64,000 bases of DNA. Source: Bacillus subtilis. Lineage in GTDB: Bacteria > Pseudomonadota > Alphaproteobacteria > Rhizobiales > Rhizobiaceae. The stretch's first letter is position 1. Every line of letters starts with the position of its first letter. A model generated the notes under the pieces. That model saw only the letters and a program-made list of their open reading frames with translations. It made no database searches and had not been told where the DNA came from. The translations under genes were made by a program, and so were the position numbers. Shown here in pieces: positions 43,093 to 52,015 of the stretch. Where the stretch lies: the NCBI GenBank assembly GCA_021733665.1, contig JAHREI010000001.1:682001-746000 (forward strand), given 5' to 3'.

Positions 43093-43686
43093 TTATTGAC
43101 TGTTCACCAACCCTAAGATCAGCTGATGGACATTGCCGCCCTGCGACATTTCCAGACGGTCAAAATCGCGGCCGCGCTGACGTTGTTCCTGAAACAGTTC
43201 TGAGAGCACCTTGTTCAGTTCTGTCTTGAACTTTACGCATTTCGGGTCTTTGGCAACAGACATACCGACGGTCGCAGCTTCAATCTTGTGCACCATCTCT
43301 TTGATGTAATCGCCATGAATATGTTCATGTTTTTCAATGCCATCAAAGAAGGTTGACCAAAGGGCTGCGGTTTGTGGCGGCAGTTTTTGTGCCGGTTTCG
43401 GCAATGTATAGGTGATGGTCAGTTTTGGTTTGGCTGACACCAATGTGCAATTGCCGTCGTCGGTTTTGTATTTGCGCGACCAGAGCAATGTGAAATTGGT
43501 ATGGGCAATGGTGCGGATATTCTTGCCGATCAGCGGGCCTTTTTCACCAATGGCAGCATAAAGCGCAGGGCCTGTGGTGCCGGAAATCGCATAAGTTTCA
43601 ACTTTTTCAATGACCTCGGCCTGAGTATGGCCTGCCCAGAGCGTGCTGCCTGCGAGCAGCGTATAGAAAATGCTTTTCATTGACAT
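43093..43686 (-). CDS. Secreted DUF922-type putative zinc protease
   Basis: A 197-residue protein with a Sec signal peptide (cleavage after TQA near residue 23). HEHIH at residues 120-124 fits the HExxH zinc motif, and the surrounding IEKHEHIHGDYIKEMVHKIEA helix matches DUF922, a family of predicted secreted Zn-dependent proteases. Two cysteines (80 and about 147) could form a disulfide. The ATG at 43686 follows GGAAATT; an ATG two codons later is also possible. It stands alone, with a long upstream gap on one side and a cyclase gene behind a hairpin on the other. Confidence 0.85.
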   Translation of the reverse strand: MSMKSIFYTLLAGSTLWAGHTQAEVIEKVETYAISGTTGPALYAAIGEKGPLIGKNIRTIAHTNFTLLWSRKYKTDDGNCTLVSAKPKLTITYTLPKPAQKLPPQTAALWSTFFDGIEKHEHIHGDYIKEMVHKIEAATVGMSVAKDPKCVKFKTELNKVLSELFQEQRQRGRDFDRLEMSQGGNVHQLILGLVNSQ

Positions 43687-43778
43687 CAATAATTTCCGGT
43701 TTGACCGACACTAAATAGGATTGCCGGAACCGGCTGTCTGCAACACTTAAAGCATTTTGACCGGCAGGGGAATCACCA

Positions 43779-43807
43779 ATCCGGCAGGTTTTTCAGACCT
43801 GCCGGAT
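43779..43807 (-). terminator. Hairpin after the cyclase gene, terminator-like
   Basis: Perfect 11-bp stem ATCCGGCAGGT/ACCTGCCGGAT with a seven-base loop. No clear T-run follows, so it may be a mRNA-end stabiliser instead. Confidence 0.55.
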
Positions 43808-43816
43808 GACGCTGTT

Positions 43817-44851
43817 TTACTTACGTACAGGGATCGCAACAGGACGCAGTGGTGCTGCATCACCGCCACGGATTTTCAGAGGCCCGCCGATAAAGGCAAA
43901 TTCATAGACTTTATCTTTTGAGAGTTCATCAAGAGCAATCAGCTCAATAATCGGTGCGCCCTGCTGCGCCAGCAGGTAGGTATGCAGCGGAACATAATCA
44001 TCCGCGACTTCTGACGGGAAGGTTTCAAAGCTGAGATTATCCGCACCGACAATCATCGCGCCGCCTTCTTCAACCAGATAACGTGCCGCATCCAGACCCA
44101 TTCCCGGAGGTGCAGCCATATAGGCTTTCGGATCATTAAAGAGTTTCATGCGGCCGGTACGGATCAGAACGATATCGCCTTCCTGCAGTGTGGTTTTCTG
44201 TTTGGCCAGTGCGTCTTTGAGGTCTTGTGGTGTTATGCGGTATTGATCCGGCAACATATCCACGCCTTTAGCGGCAGCCACGTCAATCATCACACCACGG
44301 GCAATCAGTGGCGGGAATTTTTCAATGCCGGTGCGGTTCCAGCCACGATCACCAAGATGTTCATCGGCTTTGAAGCCGTTCCAGATTTTACCGTGAATAC
44401 CGAAATGGTTGAGCGCATCAATATGTGTGCCGGTGTGGCTGTACATGGAGAAAGCCGTGCCGGTATAGCTGCGGGTCGTGTTCATGTCTTTGCCAACACC
44501 CATCGGGTCGTCAATCTCAGTACCGCGCGGCGTATGGGTCATCCAGAACTGATAATGCGGGTCACCGGCATCCTGCCAGCTCGGCATGCCCAGATAATAA
44601 TCCGTTGCCAGATCATAGACTTTACTGCCGTCGATACGGGAGAGAATGGCCGTACGTGAAGCGGGGGTAATCAGATTGAGGCGGCCGATTTCATCTTCCG
44701 GCCCCCATGGGCTGATGCCGACTTCCTGTCCGCTGGCAGCAACGGCTGGTTTGGCTGCGGTTTCAGCGAAAGCAGGGGAAAAACTTGCAGAGAGGCTGGC
44801 AGTGCCGAGCATCAACAGGCCGAGCAAGCGGCCGGAGAAGTTTACAGGCAT
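43817..44851 (-). CDS. Secreted cyclase family protein (kynurenine formamidase-like)
   Basis: A 344-residue member of the cyclase (PF04199-type) family. The metal motif HTGTHIDALNHFG is the family's HxGTHxD-x3-HF signature, and SYTGTAFSMYSH leads into it. Further on are VMIDVA and DIVLIRTGR. Residues 1-29 form a Sec signal peptide (core LLGLLMLGTASLSASF, cut after AFA), so it acts in the periplasm, unlike cytosolic kynurenine formamidases. It follows the DsbA-like gene by 45 bases on the same strand. The substrate is unknown; an amide or lactone hydrolysis is likely. Confidence 0.88.
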   Translation of the reverse strand: MPVNFSGRLLGLLMLGTASLSASFSPAFAETAAKPAVAASGQEVGISPWGPEDEIGRLNLITPASRTAILSRIDGSKVYDLATDYYLGMPSWQDAGDPHYQFWMTHTPRGTEIDDPMGVGKDMNTTRSYTGTAFSMYSHTGTHIDALNHFGIHGKIWNGFKADEHLGDRGWNRTGIEKFPPLIARGVMIDVAAAKGVDMLPDQYRITPQDLKDALAKQKTTLQEGDIVLIRTGRMKLFNDPKAYMAAPPGMGLDAARYLVEEGGAMIVGADNLSFETFPSEVADDYVPLHTYLLAQQGAPIIELIALDELSKDKVYEFAFIGGPLKIRGGDAAPLRPVAIPVRK

Positions 44852-44896
44852 GATTGTTCCTTTTGGAAATATAGTGTTCGGGAGGGGAGGAAGTTT

Positions 44897-45568
44897 TCAG
44901 GCGGCTTGCATCATGTCCTGCAAACGGCTTTTCAGCAGTTCGGCAGGCGTGGTTTGCAAGCGGATAGGGTCGGTTGTTTTGTCCGCAGAGCTGACAATCA
45001 GAGTGGGAATTGAGCGGATACCAAGCTGCATGGCTTGTATGCGGTCTGCTTGTACGCGTTTTGCTGCATCTTCACTGGTTATAGCGGTGGTGAATGCATC
45101 ACGGTCAAAGCCCAGAGAGACAGCAATATCTGTGAGCACTGCGGCATCACCAATATTGCGGTTTTCTGTGAGATGGGCGCGCTGTACTGCGTCGAAATAA
45201 TCCCAATGGGCTGTGTCTCCGCCAAGCATATGGGCTGCCTGACAGGCGAGTGCCGAAGCCAGTCCGTTCGGATATTCAAAGCTTTGGGTGCGCATGCCTT
45301 CAATATTGATACGCTGTGCATCGTCCTGCTTGGCACAGGCTTCCCAGTGACCCAGAATTTCGCTCTTGGCACGTTCCATAGAGCCGAATACCTGCACCAT
45401 CTGTTCGCGGGAATCCTGCAAAACAAATGTGTGGTGACGTACCTGAATGCCGAGTTCACCGGCGACCTGACGCAGGCGTGGTGACATGACATAGCACCAG
45501 CCGCATACAGCATCATGATAGAAATCAATGATCAGCGGCGAGGTGTTGTTGTTTGATTGGAGTGTCAT
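44897..45568 (-). CDS. DsbA family protein (FrnE-like thioredoxin-fold oxidoreductase)
   Basis: A 223-residue protein of the DsbA/FrnE class. The active site is CGWC at residues 22-25 in IDFYHDAVCGWCYVMSP, and the cis-Pro loop reads IRSIPTLIV. The inserted helical domain (FEYPNGLASALACQAAHMLGG) is typical of FrnE and 2-hydroxychromene-2-carboxylate isomerase relatives. No signal peptide is visible, so it is cytoplasmic. AAAGGACATC precedes the ATG. It lies between the LysR gene and the cyclase gene, all on one strand. Confidence 0.88.
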   Translation of the reverse strand: MTLQSNNNTSPLIIDFYHDAVCGWCYVMSPRLRQVAGELGIQVRHHTFVLQDSREQMVQVFGSMERAKSEILGHWEACAKQDDAQRINIEGMRTQSFEYPNGLASALACQAAHMLGGDTAHWDYFDAVQRAHLTENRNIGDAAVLTDIAVSLGFDRDAFTTAITSEDAAKRVQADRIQAMQLGIRSIPTLIVSSADKTTDPIRLQTTPAELLKSRLQDMMQAA

Positions 45569-45668
45569 TGTGATGTCCTTTCGTTGAACATCACATTACC
45601 GGTCTCACCGCAGCGGAATAAGCACGTGGCGGTGCAGACAGTTTTTACTGCAGGTTAAGAATGCGCGT

Positions 45669-46580
45669 TCAACCCACCTGCAAAGCCTGTGGCAGGTGCT
45701 GGCTGAGAAAGTCGACAAAGGCTTTGACCTTGGGCTGCAAATGGCGGCTGGTCGGATAGACCGCATAAATATGACGCGGCTCATTCACGAGAGCAGGCAG
45801 GATGCGCTGTAATTTACCATCACGAATAGCGGGATCTGCAAGAAAAGACGGCAAGGCGCCGATTCCCAATCCGGCAATCAGCAAATCACGCAGCATCAGA
45901 CTATTATTGACCTGACTGTGATCACCATTAGGTGACAGAGCGTTGCTGTCCGGCTCCTGCGCCTCGCTGTCAATGGTAACGCCTTGCGTATGTGCCAGAC
46001 TGTAATTCAGTATCTTATGGCGATGAAGATCCGCCGCTGTTTCCGGTGTGCCGTATTTCTCAAGATAGACCGGTGCGGCACAGAGTTTCTGCTCGAGAGA
46101 AGCAAGGCGGCGGGCAATCAGCGTGGAATCTTCCAGCGTATTGCGTAGTCTTATGGAGACATCAAAACCATGGGCAACGGCATCAACCAGCCGGTCTTCC
46201 ATCACCAGATCCAGTTGCAAATCCGGATATTGTTTCAGAAATTCGGCCAGCAGTGGGGAGAGCGTGCTGAGAGCAAAAGACAAAGGCGCATTAACACGTA
46301 ATTTGCCGCTCACCCGCTGGGATTGTTGTTTGATTGAGCGCTCCAGCATTTCCAGCTCGTCCAATATCCGGCAACAATCGGCATAATAGGTGCGGCCGGT
46401 TTCTGTCAGGCTCATACTGCGTGTGGTGCGCTGAATGAGTACCGTATCAAGATGTGCTTCTAGTGCCCGCAATTGTTTGCTGAGACCGGCGGGAGAGATG
46501 CCCAAATCTTCTGCGGCCTTTGCCAGCCCGCCAAGTTCGACAATGCGGCGAAAGGTGCGCATAGTGTTGAATGTATCCAT
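45669..46580 (-). CDS. LysR family transcriptional regulator
   Basis: A 303-residue LysR regulator. The helix-turn-helix reads GGLAKAAEDLGISPAGLSKQLRALE (about residues 17-41), followed by TTRSMSLTETGRTYYADC and a standard effector domain. It is divergent from the DppA-like binding protein/PepT pair and upstream of the DsbA-like and cyclase genes on its own strand. Either side could be its target; the inverted repeat at 46677 lies in the divergent promoter. Confidence 0.9.
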   Translation of the reverse strand: MDTFNTMRTFRRIVELGGLAKAAEDLGISPAGLSKQLRALEAHLDTVLIQRTTRSMSLTETGRTYYADCCRILDELEMLERSIKQQSQRVSGKLRVNAPLSFALSTLSPLLAEFLKQYPDLQLDLVMEDRLVDAVAHGFDVSIRLRNTLEDSTLIARRLASLEQKLCAAPVYLEKYGTPETAADLHRHKILNYSLAHTQGVTIDSEAQEPDSNALSPNGDHSQVNNSLMLRDLLIAGLGIGALPSFLADPAIRDGKLQRILPALVNEPRHIYAVYPTSRHLQPKVKAFVDFLSQHLPQALQVG

Positions 46581-46676
46581 GACGGCGGGGGCTCCGGTTT
46601 TGCTTCAGACAAATGAGTTCTGGCTGGTATCCCTGTTTTTAGTTGGGATCATTGGTGTTTCATATAAAATAATCAA

Positions 46677-46701
46677 TGGAACTCAAACAGAGATCGTTCC
46701 A
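46677..46701. promoter_or_regulatory. Inverted repeat in divergent promoter, candidate LysR operator
   Basis: TGGAAC (46677-46682) and GTTCCA (46696-46701) with a 13-base spacer lie between the LysR gene and the DppA-like gene. Spacing and position fit LysR recognition sites. Confidence 0.45.
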
Positions 46702-46761
46702 CTATTACCATACGGAATCACCTGATCTGCTCAGGTGCCGGATGGAATTGGGGAATACCAT

Positions 46762-48360
46762 ATGAATATTTATACAAAGGCCCTTTCAGCCACTGCGCTT
46801 GCATTGGTGCTGGGCGGGCTGACTTCAGCGCAGGCTTCAGCCAAAACACTGATCTATTGCTCGGAAGCAGCGCCGGACAATTTTGATGCGGCAACCACCA
46901 CATCAGGTGCAACTTATGATGCTTCGGCACGTAACGTGTCCAATGGTCTGATCAAGATCAAGCGCGGCTCGACAGAGCTGGAGCCGGGTCTGGCGACAAG
47001 CTGGGAGATTTCGGCAGACGGTAAAGAATATACTTTCCACCTGCGTAAAGGCGTGAAGTTCCAGACGACCAGCTATTTCACACCAACCCGTGAATTCAAT
47101 GCGGATGACGTGATTTTCAGCTTTGATCGTCAGGGTAATAAAGAAAACCCGTTTTACGGTAAAGGAACGTGGCCGCAATATGGTGCCTATTCTTTCCCGT
47201 CATTGATTAAAGAAATTCAGAAGATCGACGATCATACGGTTAAATTCGTGCTGAACCGTCCGGAAGCAACCATGATTGCTTCGTTGTCGCTGACCTTTGC
47301 TGTAATCCAGTCCAAGGAATATGCGGATCAGCTGGTAGCGGAAGGTAAGGTTGATCAGCTGAGCCAGTTGCCGGTTGGTACCGGCCCGTACCAATATGTG
47401 GATTATCAGGCAAACAGCGCTGTGCGCTTTCAGGCCAATCCTGACTATTGGGGTGGCAAGCAGAAAATCGACAATCTGATTTTCGCGATTACGCCGGATG
47501 CATCGGTACGTTTTCAGAAGCTGAAAGCGGGTGAATGCCATATCATCGCTTATCCGAACCCTGCGGATATTGAAGAGATGAAAGCGGACACTTCGCTTGA
47601 AGTGCAGCGTAAAGAAGGCCTGAATATTGCTTTCATGGCCTATAATACTGTCGTTGCGCCATTCGACGATGTACGCGTGCGTAAAGCGCTGAACATGGCG
47701 ATCAACAAACCGGCAATTATCGATGCTGTGTTTGGCTCAACCGGTATGGTCGCGGTCAACGCAATGCCTCCGGGCGTTTGGGGTTATAATAAAGACGTCA
47801 AAGACGACGCCTATGATATTGAAGCATCGCGCAAGCTTCTGGATGAGGCCGGTGTCAAAGATCTTTCCATGAAGATCTGGGCAATGCCGGTGCAACGTCC
47901 TTACATGCCGAATGCACGCCGTGCGGCAGAGCTGATGCAAGCGGATCTGGCGAAGGTTGGCGTGAAGGCTGAGATCGTCTCCTATGACTGGAGCGAATAT
48001 CTCAAGCGTTCGCTCGAAAAAGACCATGACGGTGCAGTGATGCTCGGCTGGACTGGGGGTATGGCTGATCCGGATAACTTCCTTGCAGCGCTGCTGGGCT
48101 GTGAAGCTGTTGGCAGCAGTAACCGTGCCAACTGGTGTAATGCGGATTTCGAAAAGCTTATTCAGGCGGCCAAGCTGACAACTGATCAGGCGGAACGCAC
48201 CAAGCTTTATGAACAGGCTCAGGTGGTCTTTAAAGAACAGGCGCCTTGGCTGACGATTGCCCATCAGGTGATGGAGCAGCCGGTTAGCAAGAAAGTCAAA
48301 GATTTCCGTGTTGATCCTTTCGGCGGTTATCTCTTTGAAGATGTTGATATTGAAGAATAA
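46762..48360 (+). CDS. Dipeptide ABC binding protein (DppA-like), orphan
   Basis: A 532-residue family 5 binding protein with a signal peptide ending QASA before KTLIYCSEA. LIYCSEAAPDNFDAATTTSG, TSWEISADGKEYTFHLRKGVKF and the C-terminal VDPFGGYLFEDVDIE match DppA. GGGGAA precedes the ATG at 46762. No permease gene follows; the next gene is a tripeptidase. It must use a DppBCDF complex encoded elsewhere. The pair suggests peptide uptake and cytosolic hydrolysis. Confidence 0.93.
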   Translation: MNIYTKALSATALALVLGGLTSAQASAKTLIYCSEAAPDNFDAATTTSGATYDASARNVSNGLIKIKRGSTELEPGLATSWEISADGKEYTFHLRKGVKFQTTSYFTPTREFNADDVIFSFDRQGNKENPFYGKGTWPQYGAYSFPSLIKEIQKIDDHTVKFVLNRPEATMIASLSLTFAVIQSKEYADQLVAEGKVDQLSQLPVGTGPYQYVDYQANSAVRFQANPDYWGGKQKIDNLIFAITPDASVRFQKLKAGECHIIAYPNPADIEEMKADTSLEVQRKEGLNIAFMAYNTVVAPFDDVRVRKALNMAINKPAIIDAVFGSTGMVAVNAMPPGVWGYNKDVKDDAYDIEASRKLLDEAGVKDLSMKIWAMPVQRPYMPNARRAAELMQADLAKVGVKAEIVSYDWSEYLKRSLEKDHDGAVMLGWTGGMADPDNFLAALLGCEAVGSSNRANWCNADFEKLIQAAKLTTDQAERTKLYEQAQVVFKEQAPWLTIAHQVMEQPVSKKVKDFRVDPFGGYLFEDVDIEE

Positions 48361-48405
48361 GCAACACGATCTTACCCGTTTTTGGTGAGCACTTGTTTCA
48401 AAATC

Positions 48406-48430
48406 AATGGCGCCGTCACCGGCGCCATTT
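48406..48430 (+). terminator. Hairpin after the DppA-like gene
   Basis: 10-bp stem AATGGCGCCG/CGGCGCCATT with a TCAC loop. The T-run is very short, so it may be partly read through into pepT. Confidence 0.55.
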
Positions 48431-48473
48431 CTGCAAGATGAAATGAAACTGTAAGCTGAGTTGAAAGAATCCG

Positions 48474-49709
48474 ATGGATATTGTTGAACGCTTTCTGAAC
48501 TATACCCGTATTAATACCACAGCCGTATCCGATGCGGGAAAGCTCCCGTCGAGCAGCGGCCAGACCGAACTTGCCAATCTGTTGGCAGGAGAGCTGCGCG
48601 ATCTGGGACTGTCCGTGGAAATGAGAGATCATTCCATCGTGGTTGGTACATTGCCGTCCAATATCAAAGATGCCGGCCGTCAGGCACCGGTGATCGCATG
48701 GGTCGCCCATATGGATACCAGCGGTGAATATACCACTGATACCAAGGCGCATGTGGTGGAATATCAGGGCGGGGATATCGTCCTCAATAAAGCACTTGAT
48801 ATCGTGATGCGTGTTGAGGAGTTTCCGGAACTGAAGCGTTACGAAGGCGACCGTATTATCGTCACTGACGGCACCAGCCTGCTGGGTGCTGATAATAAGT
48901 CAGCGATCGCTGAAGTGATGCATGCGATGCAGGTGTTGCAGGATAATCCGCAGATTGAACATGGCGAAGTTAAAGTCGTGTTTGTGCCGGATGAGGAGAT
49001 CGGGCTGCTTGGAGCGAAAGCACTGGATGTGCCGAGCCTCAATGCGGATTTTGCCTATACGCTGGATTGCTGTGCAGTGGGCGAAATTGTCTATGAAAAC
49101 TGGAATGCCGGTGAGTTCCACATCACTTTCCGCGGCCAGCCTGCACACCCGATGTCGGCTAAGGGCAAGCTGCGCAATGCTATTCTCTATGCCCAGCAAT
49201 ATGTTGGTATGCTGCCGGCGGGTGAGCGGCCGGAACATACCGAAAATCGTGAAGGCTATTACTGGGTCAAAGGTATTCAGGGCAGCGTGGCATCGGCCAA
49301 AATCGTGGTTGATATCCGCGATTTTACGGTAGAGGGCTATGATAAACGCCGTAATTTCATTGATACACTCGCGGTAAGCTTTAACCAGTTGCATGGTGAG
49401 GGCACAGTCTCGGTTGAATATCGTCCGATGTATCGCAATGCTGCCGAAGGACTGAAGGGCAATAATTTCTATCCGGTTGAACTGGCTCTGGAAGCGATGA
49501 AAGCTATTGGTGTCGAATCTTATGCCATTCCGATGCGCGGCGGCTATGATGGTGCAGTTCTGTCAGAAAAAGGTCTGCCTTGCCCGAACCTGTTCTGCGG
49601 TGCGCATAATTTCCATTCGATCTACGAGTTCCTGCCGGTTGGTTCCTTGAATAAGGCCTCGGAGATGGTGATTGAGATTCTCAAACGCGCAGCAGCAGCT
49701 AAACGCTGA
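48474..49709 (+). CDS. pepT: Peptidase T (tripeptide aminopeptidase, M20B)
   Basis: A 411-residue M20B aminopeptidase. Metal and catalytic motifs are in order: AHMDTSGEY, GADNKSAIAEV, VPDEEIGLLG, TLDCCAVGEIVYENW, and GAHNFHSIYEFLP near the C-terminus. The RGGYDGAVLSEKGLPCPN segment is typical of PepT. It removes the N-terminal residue of tripeptides in the cytoplasm. The gene follows the orphan DppA-like binding protein and ends at a strong terminator. Confidence 0.93.
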   Translation: MDIVERFLNYTRINTTAVSDAGKLPSSSGQTELANLLAGELRDLGLSVEMRDHSIVVGTLPSNIKDAGRQAPVIAWVAHMDTSGEYTTDTKAHVVEYQGGDIVLNKALDIVMRVEEFPELKRYEGDRIIVTDGTSLLGADNKSAIAEVMHAMQVLQDNPQIEHGEVKVVFVPDEEIGLLGAKALDVPSLNADFAYTLDCCAVGEIVYENWNAGEFHITFRGQPAHPMSAKGKLRNAILYAQQYVGMLPAGERPEHTENREGYYWVKGIQGSVASAKIVVDIRDFTVEGYDKRRNFIDTLAVSFNQLHGEGTVSVEYRPMYRNAAEGLKGNNFYPVELALEAMKAIGVESYAIPMRGGYDGAVLSEKGLPCPNLFCGAHNFHSIYEFLPVGSLNKASEMVIEILKRAAAAKR

Positions 49710-49740
49710 TTAAAACGGAAAAATACGATTGTGAATCGTG

Positions 49741-49770
49741 CAGGCGCAGATTTATCTGCGCCTGTTTTTT
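49741..49770 (+). terminator. Rho-independent terminator of pepT
   Basis: Perfect 10-bp stem CAGGCGCAGA/TCTGCGCCTG, TTTA loop and six T residues. The tail reaches the stop codon of the convergent gene. Confidence 0.92.
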
Positions 49771-50848
49771 ATTCACTCAGCAATGTGTGGAAACCGGTAA
49801 TGCGCAGCAGATGCGCGCGCCATTCGGCAATAGCCTGATAATTGTTCACATACCAGCGCAAAGCCGAATAGACCTGATTGAAAGCACCAACGGTCATCAT
49901 CAGCCCACCGAAATTCAGGCCACCGGAAAAATAGATCGGTGCAGCTGCCAATATCGGCACCACAATGGCCATCCAGCCAAAGCCGGATGAAATCCATGTG
50001 AGATTGGTTTCGGTCAGGATGAGCTTTTTGACACTGAGGTAAAGGCTTTCAAACTTACCGCGCAGAAAACTGATTTTCCGTTCGCTGTCATCTACTGTCG
50101 GATAATTATGGTTCTCACTGACAATGGTGACCAGAGCCGTGCGGAATTCAGCTTCCTGTGCTTCCCGCGCAGCATTGAGCCGGACCAGTCCGCGTCCGAC
50201 CCATTTGCTCAGCGCTGAGGCGAGGCCGACATAGAGAAATGCTGCCCAGACCATATAGCCCGGCAGAGAAAAATCATGGCCATTATAGTGAAACACAAAG
50301 CCTTCCGAGACATTCCATAAAATGCCGACAAAGCTGAGCAGAAGTATCGTCGATTGAATAAAGCCGATGGTCAGACCTGTCGTGGAATCTGCCAGTTGTC
50401 TGGTATCCTGATGGATACGCTGATCCGGATTTTGAGCATAGAAATCAGTTTTATCGAGCTTGGACGCTTTGTTGCCATGTAACCAGCAATCAATGAGATT
50501 TTTGACAATGGCTTTGCGCATCATCACCGACAGGGTTTGCTGAAACCAGTTTTGCGCGACATTGAGGATCAGCAATCCGGCAGCGATAAAGACAAAAATC
50601 TGTAATTGCCGGATAAATTCCGGCACATTGCGCTGCTCAATAGCATTGTAAAACGGCACATTCCATTGATTGAGCGTGACCTGTCCGTAAGCGGTTGCCA
50701 GCAGAATAAACAGCAAACCTGCGGAGAGTGCGGAAAGTTTCAGAAACTCATCGGAGGAGTTCAGCAATCTGCGCAGAATGCCGACCTGTTTTAAAAACGG
50801 GATTTCCGGCAGGTGATGATCTTGCTGAGGGTCATGAGGAGCAGGCAC
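49769..50848 (-). CDS. ABC transporter membrane domain protein of the YddA/SbmA-BacA family, lacking an ATPase domain
   Basis: A 359-residue membrane protein with about six helices. It has ABC_membrane_2 landmarks: WFQQTLSVMMRKAIVKNLIDCWL, NPDQRIHQDTRQLAD, and SENHNYPTVDDSERK. These match the transmembrane half of YddA-type (ABCD-like) transporters and, more distantly, SbmA/BacA. The protein ends right after VNNYQAIAEWRAHLLRITGF, where YddA proteins continue into a nucleotide-binding domain. No ATPase frame follows; the next element is the pepT terminator. It starts with GTG at 50848. Either it is a truncated gene or it works like SbmA, driven by ion gradient. Confidence 0.83.
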   Translation of the reverse strand: MPAPHDPQQDHHLPEIPFLKQVGILRRLLNSSDEFLKLSALSAGLLFILLATAYGQVTLNQWNVPFYNAIEQRNVPEFIRQLQIFVFIAAGLLILNVAQNWFQQTLSVMMRKAIVKNLIDCWLHGNKASKLDKTDFYAQNPDQRIHQDTRQLADSTTGLTIGFIQSTILLLSFVGILWNVSEGFVFHYNGHDFSLPGYMVWAAFLYVGLASALSKWVGRGLVRLNAAREAQEAEFRTALVTIVSENHNYPTVDDSERKISFLRGKFESLYLSVKKLILTETNLTWISSGFGWMAIVVPILAAAPIYFSGGLNFGGLMMTVGAFNQVYSALRWYVNNYQAIAEWRAHLLRITGFHTLLSE

Positions 50849-50948
50849 CGGAATGACCTCTTACAGCTGTTGATGTGTCGCTTTGTGAGCAATTTAAACC
50901 TAATGGAATTTTCGAAACTGTTCCAGAGTCATGCCAGCAAAACCGTAT

Positions 50949-50980
50949 AAAAAATCCCCCGCGTAATCATTACACGGGGG
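50949..50980 (-). terminator. Terminator of the rpiR-gsi-iaaA operon
   Basis: 12-bp stem CCCCCGCGTAAT/ATTACACGGGGG with one mismatch. On the minus strand it is followed by an A/T-rich tract with six T residues. Confidence 0.82.
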
Positions 50981-51008
50981 AGATGCGATTATCGGATTGT
51001 AAAAAGTA

Positions 51009-51950
51009 TCAGTCTTCTTTGCCGTAAATGCCGGTGTGGATCACGCCATCTGCACCACACCATGCGCGATACATGCCAGGGCTGTTGAACGGCAGCTCGA
51101 TATTGCCTTTGGCATCAACGGCGATCAGGCCGCCGGAGCCGCCGAGTTCACCCAGTTCCTGCACGACATCACCCGCAGCCTGTGCAAGGCTCTGGCCTGC
51201 CCAGCGCATACGTGCATCAATTTCGTGACCAACTGCCCAGCGGATGAAATATTCGCCGTGACCGGTGGCGGAAATTGCCGCAGTTTTATCATCTGCCCAT
51301 GTACCGGCACCGATCACAGGGCTGTCACCCACGCGACCCGGTGTTTTAGCGGTCATGCCGCCGGTGGAGGTGGCAGCAGCAATATGACCGTGTTTGTCGA
51401 GTGCAACCGCACCGACTGTGCCGTGCTTGCGCGCCGGATCACCATCATCGGCAAGACCGAGACGGCGGCGCTCCATTTCCGCTTTCAGTGCATCCAGACG
51501 CTGCTGGGTGCCGAACCATTCCGGTTCCATCATTTCCAGACCGGCATTTTCACAGAAGCGTTTTGCGCCTTCACCGGCGAGAAACACATGTTCAGTCCGT
51601 TCCATCACTGCACGTGCTGCCAGCACCGGATGACGCGGACCGCAAATGCCGGTGATCGCACCGCAGGCACGGGTTGCGCCGTCCATCACAGCTGCATCCA
51701 TTTCATGGGTGGCATCGGTGGTATAAACCGCACCGCGACCGGCATTGAACAGCGGATTATCTTCGAGCGCCATTACCGCAGCGGTGGCTGCATCCAATGC
51801 GCTGCCGCCTTCGTTTAGAATTTTCAGACCGGCTTCGAGGCAGGCTTTGAGGCCTGCATGATAGGCGGCTTCACGCTCCGGTGTCATATTGGATTTCAGG
51901 ATTGTGCCTGCACCGCCGTGGAGTGCAATTACAGGAGTAGTTTCAGACAT
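51009..51950 (-). CDS. iaaA: Isoaspartyl peptidase/L-asparaginase (Ntn-hydrolase)
   Basis: A 313-residue Ntn-hydrolase proenzyme. IALHGGAGTI opens the chain, NPLFNAGRGAVYT and HEMDAAVMDG follow, and HGTVGAVALD places the autocleavage nucleophile at Thr178. It removes beta-aspartyl residues from isopeptides. The ATG at 51950 has GAGGAAT before it. It is the last gene of the operon with the glutathione-type importer; in E. coli iaaA is likewise linked to gsiABCD, which supports use of the imported peptide as a nitrogen or sulfur source. Confidence 0.94.
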   Translation of the reverse strand: MSETTPVIALHGGAGTILKSNMTPEREAAYHAGLKACLEAGLKILNEGGSALDAATAAVMALEDNPLFNAGRGAVYTTDATHEMDAAVMDGATRACGAITGICGPRHPVLAARAVMERTEHVFLAGEGAKRFCENAGLEMMEPEWFGTQQRLDALKAEMERRRLGLADDGDPARKHGTVGAVALDKHGHIAAATSTGGMTAKTPGRVGDSPVIGAGTWADDKTAAISATGHGEYFIRWAVGHEIDARMRWAGQSLAQAAGDVVQELGELGGSGGLIAVDAKGNIELPFNSPGMYRAWCGADGVIHTGIYGKED

Positions 51951-51984
51951 GGTATTCCTCAGATATTGAAAGGCTGACATGAGA

Positions 51985-52008
51985 ACGCCGTCTCAGTTGA
52001 GACGGCGT
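51985..52008. promoter_or_regulatory. Intercistronic stem-loop between gsiD and iaaA
   Basis: 11-bp arms ACGCCGTCTCA/TGAGACGGCGT separated by two bases, so the innermost pair opens into a four-base loop. No T-run follows; it could be a processing or stabilising element. Confidence 0.6.
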
Positions 52009-52015
52009 AACTTCA

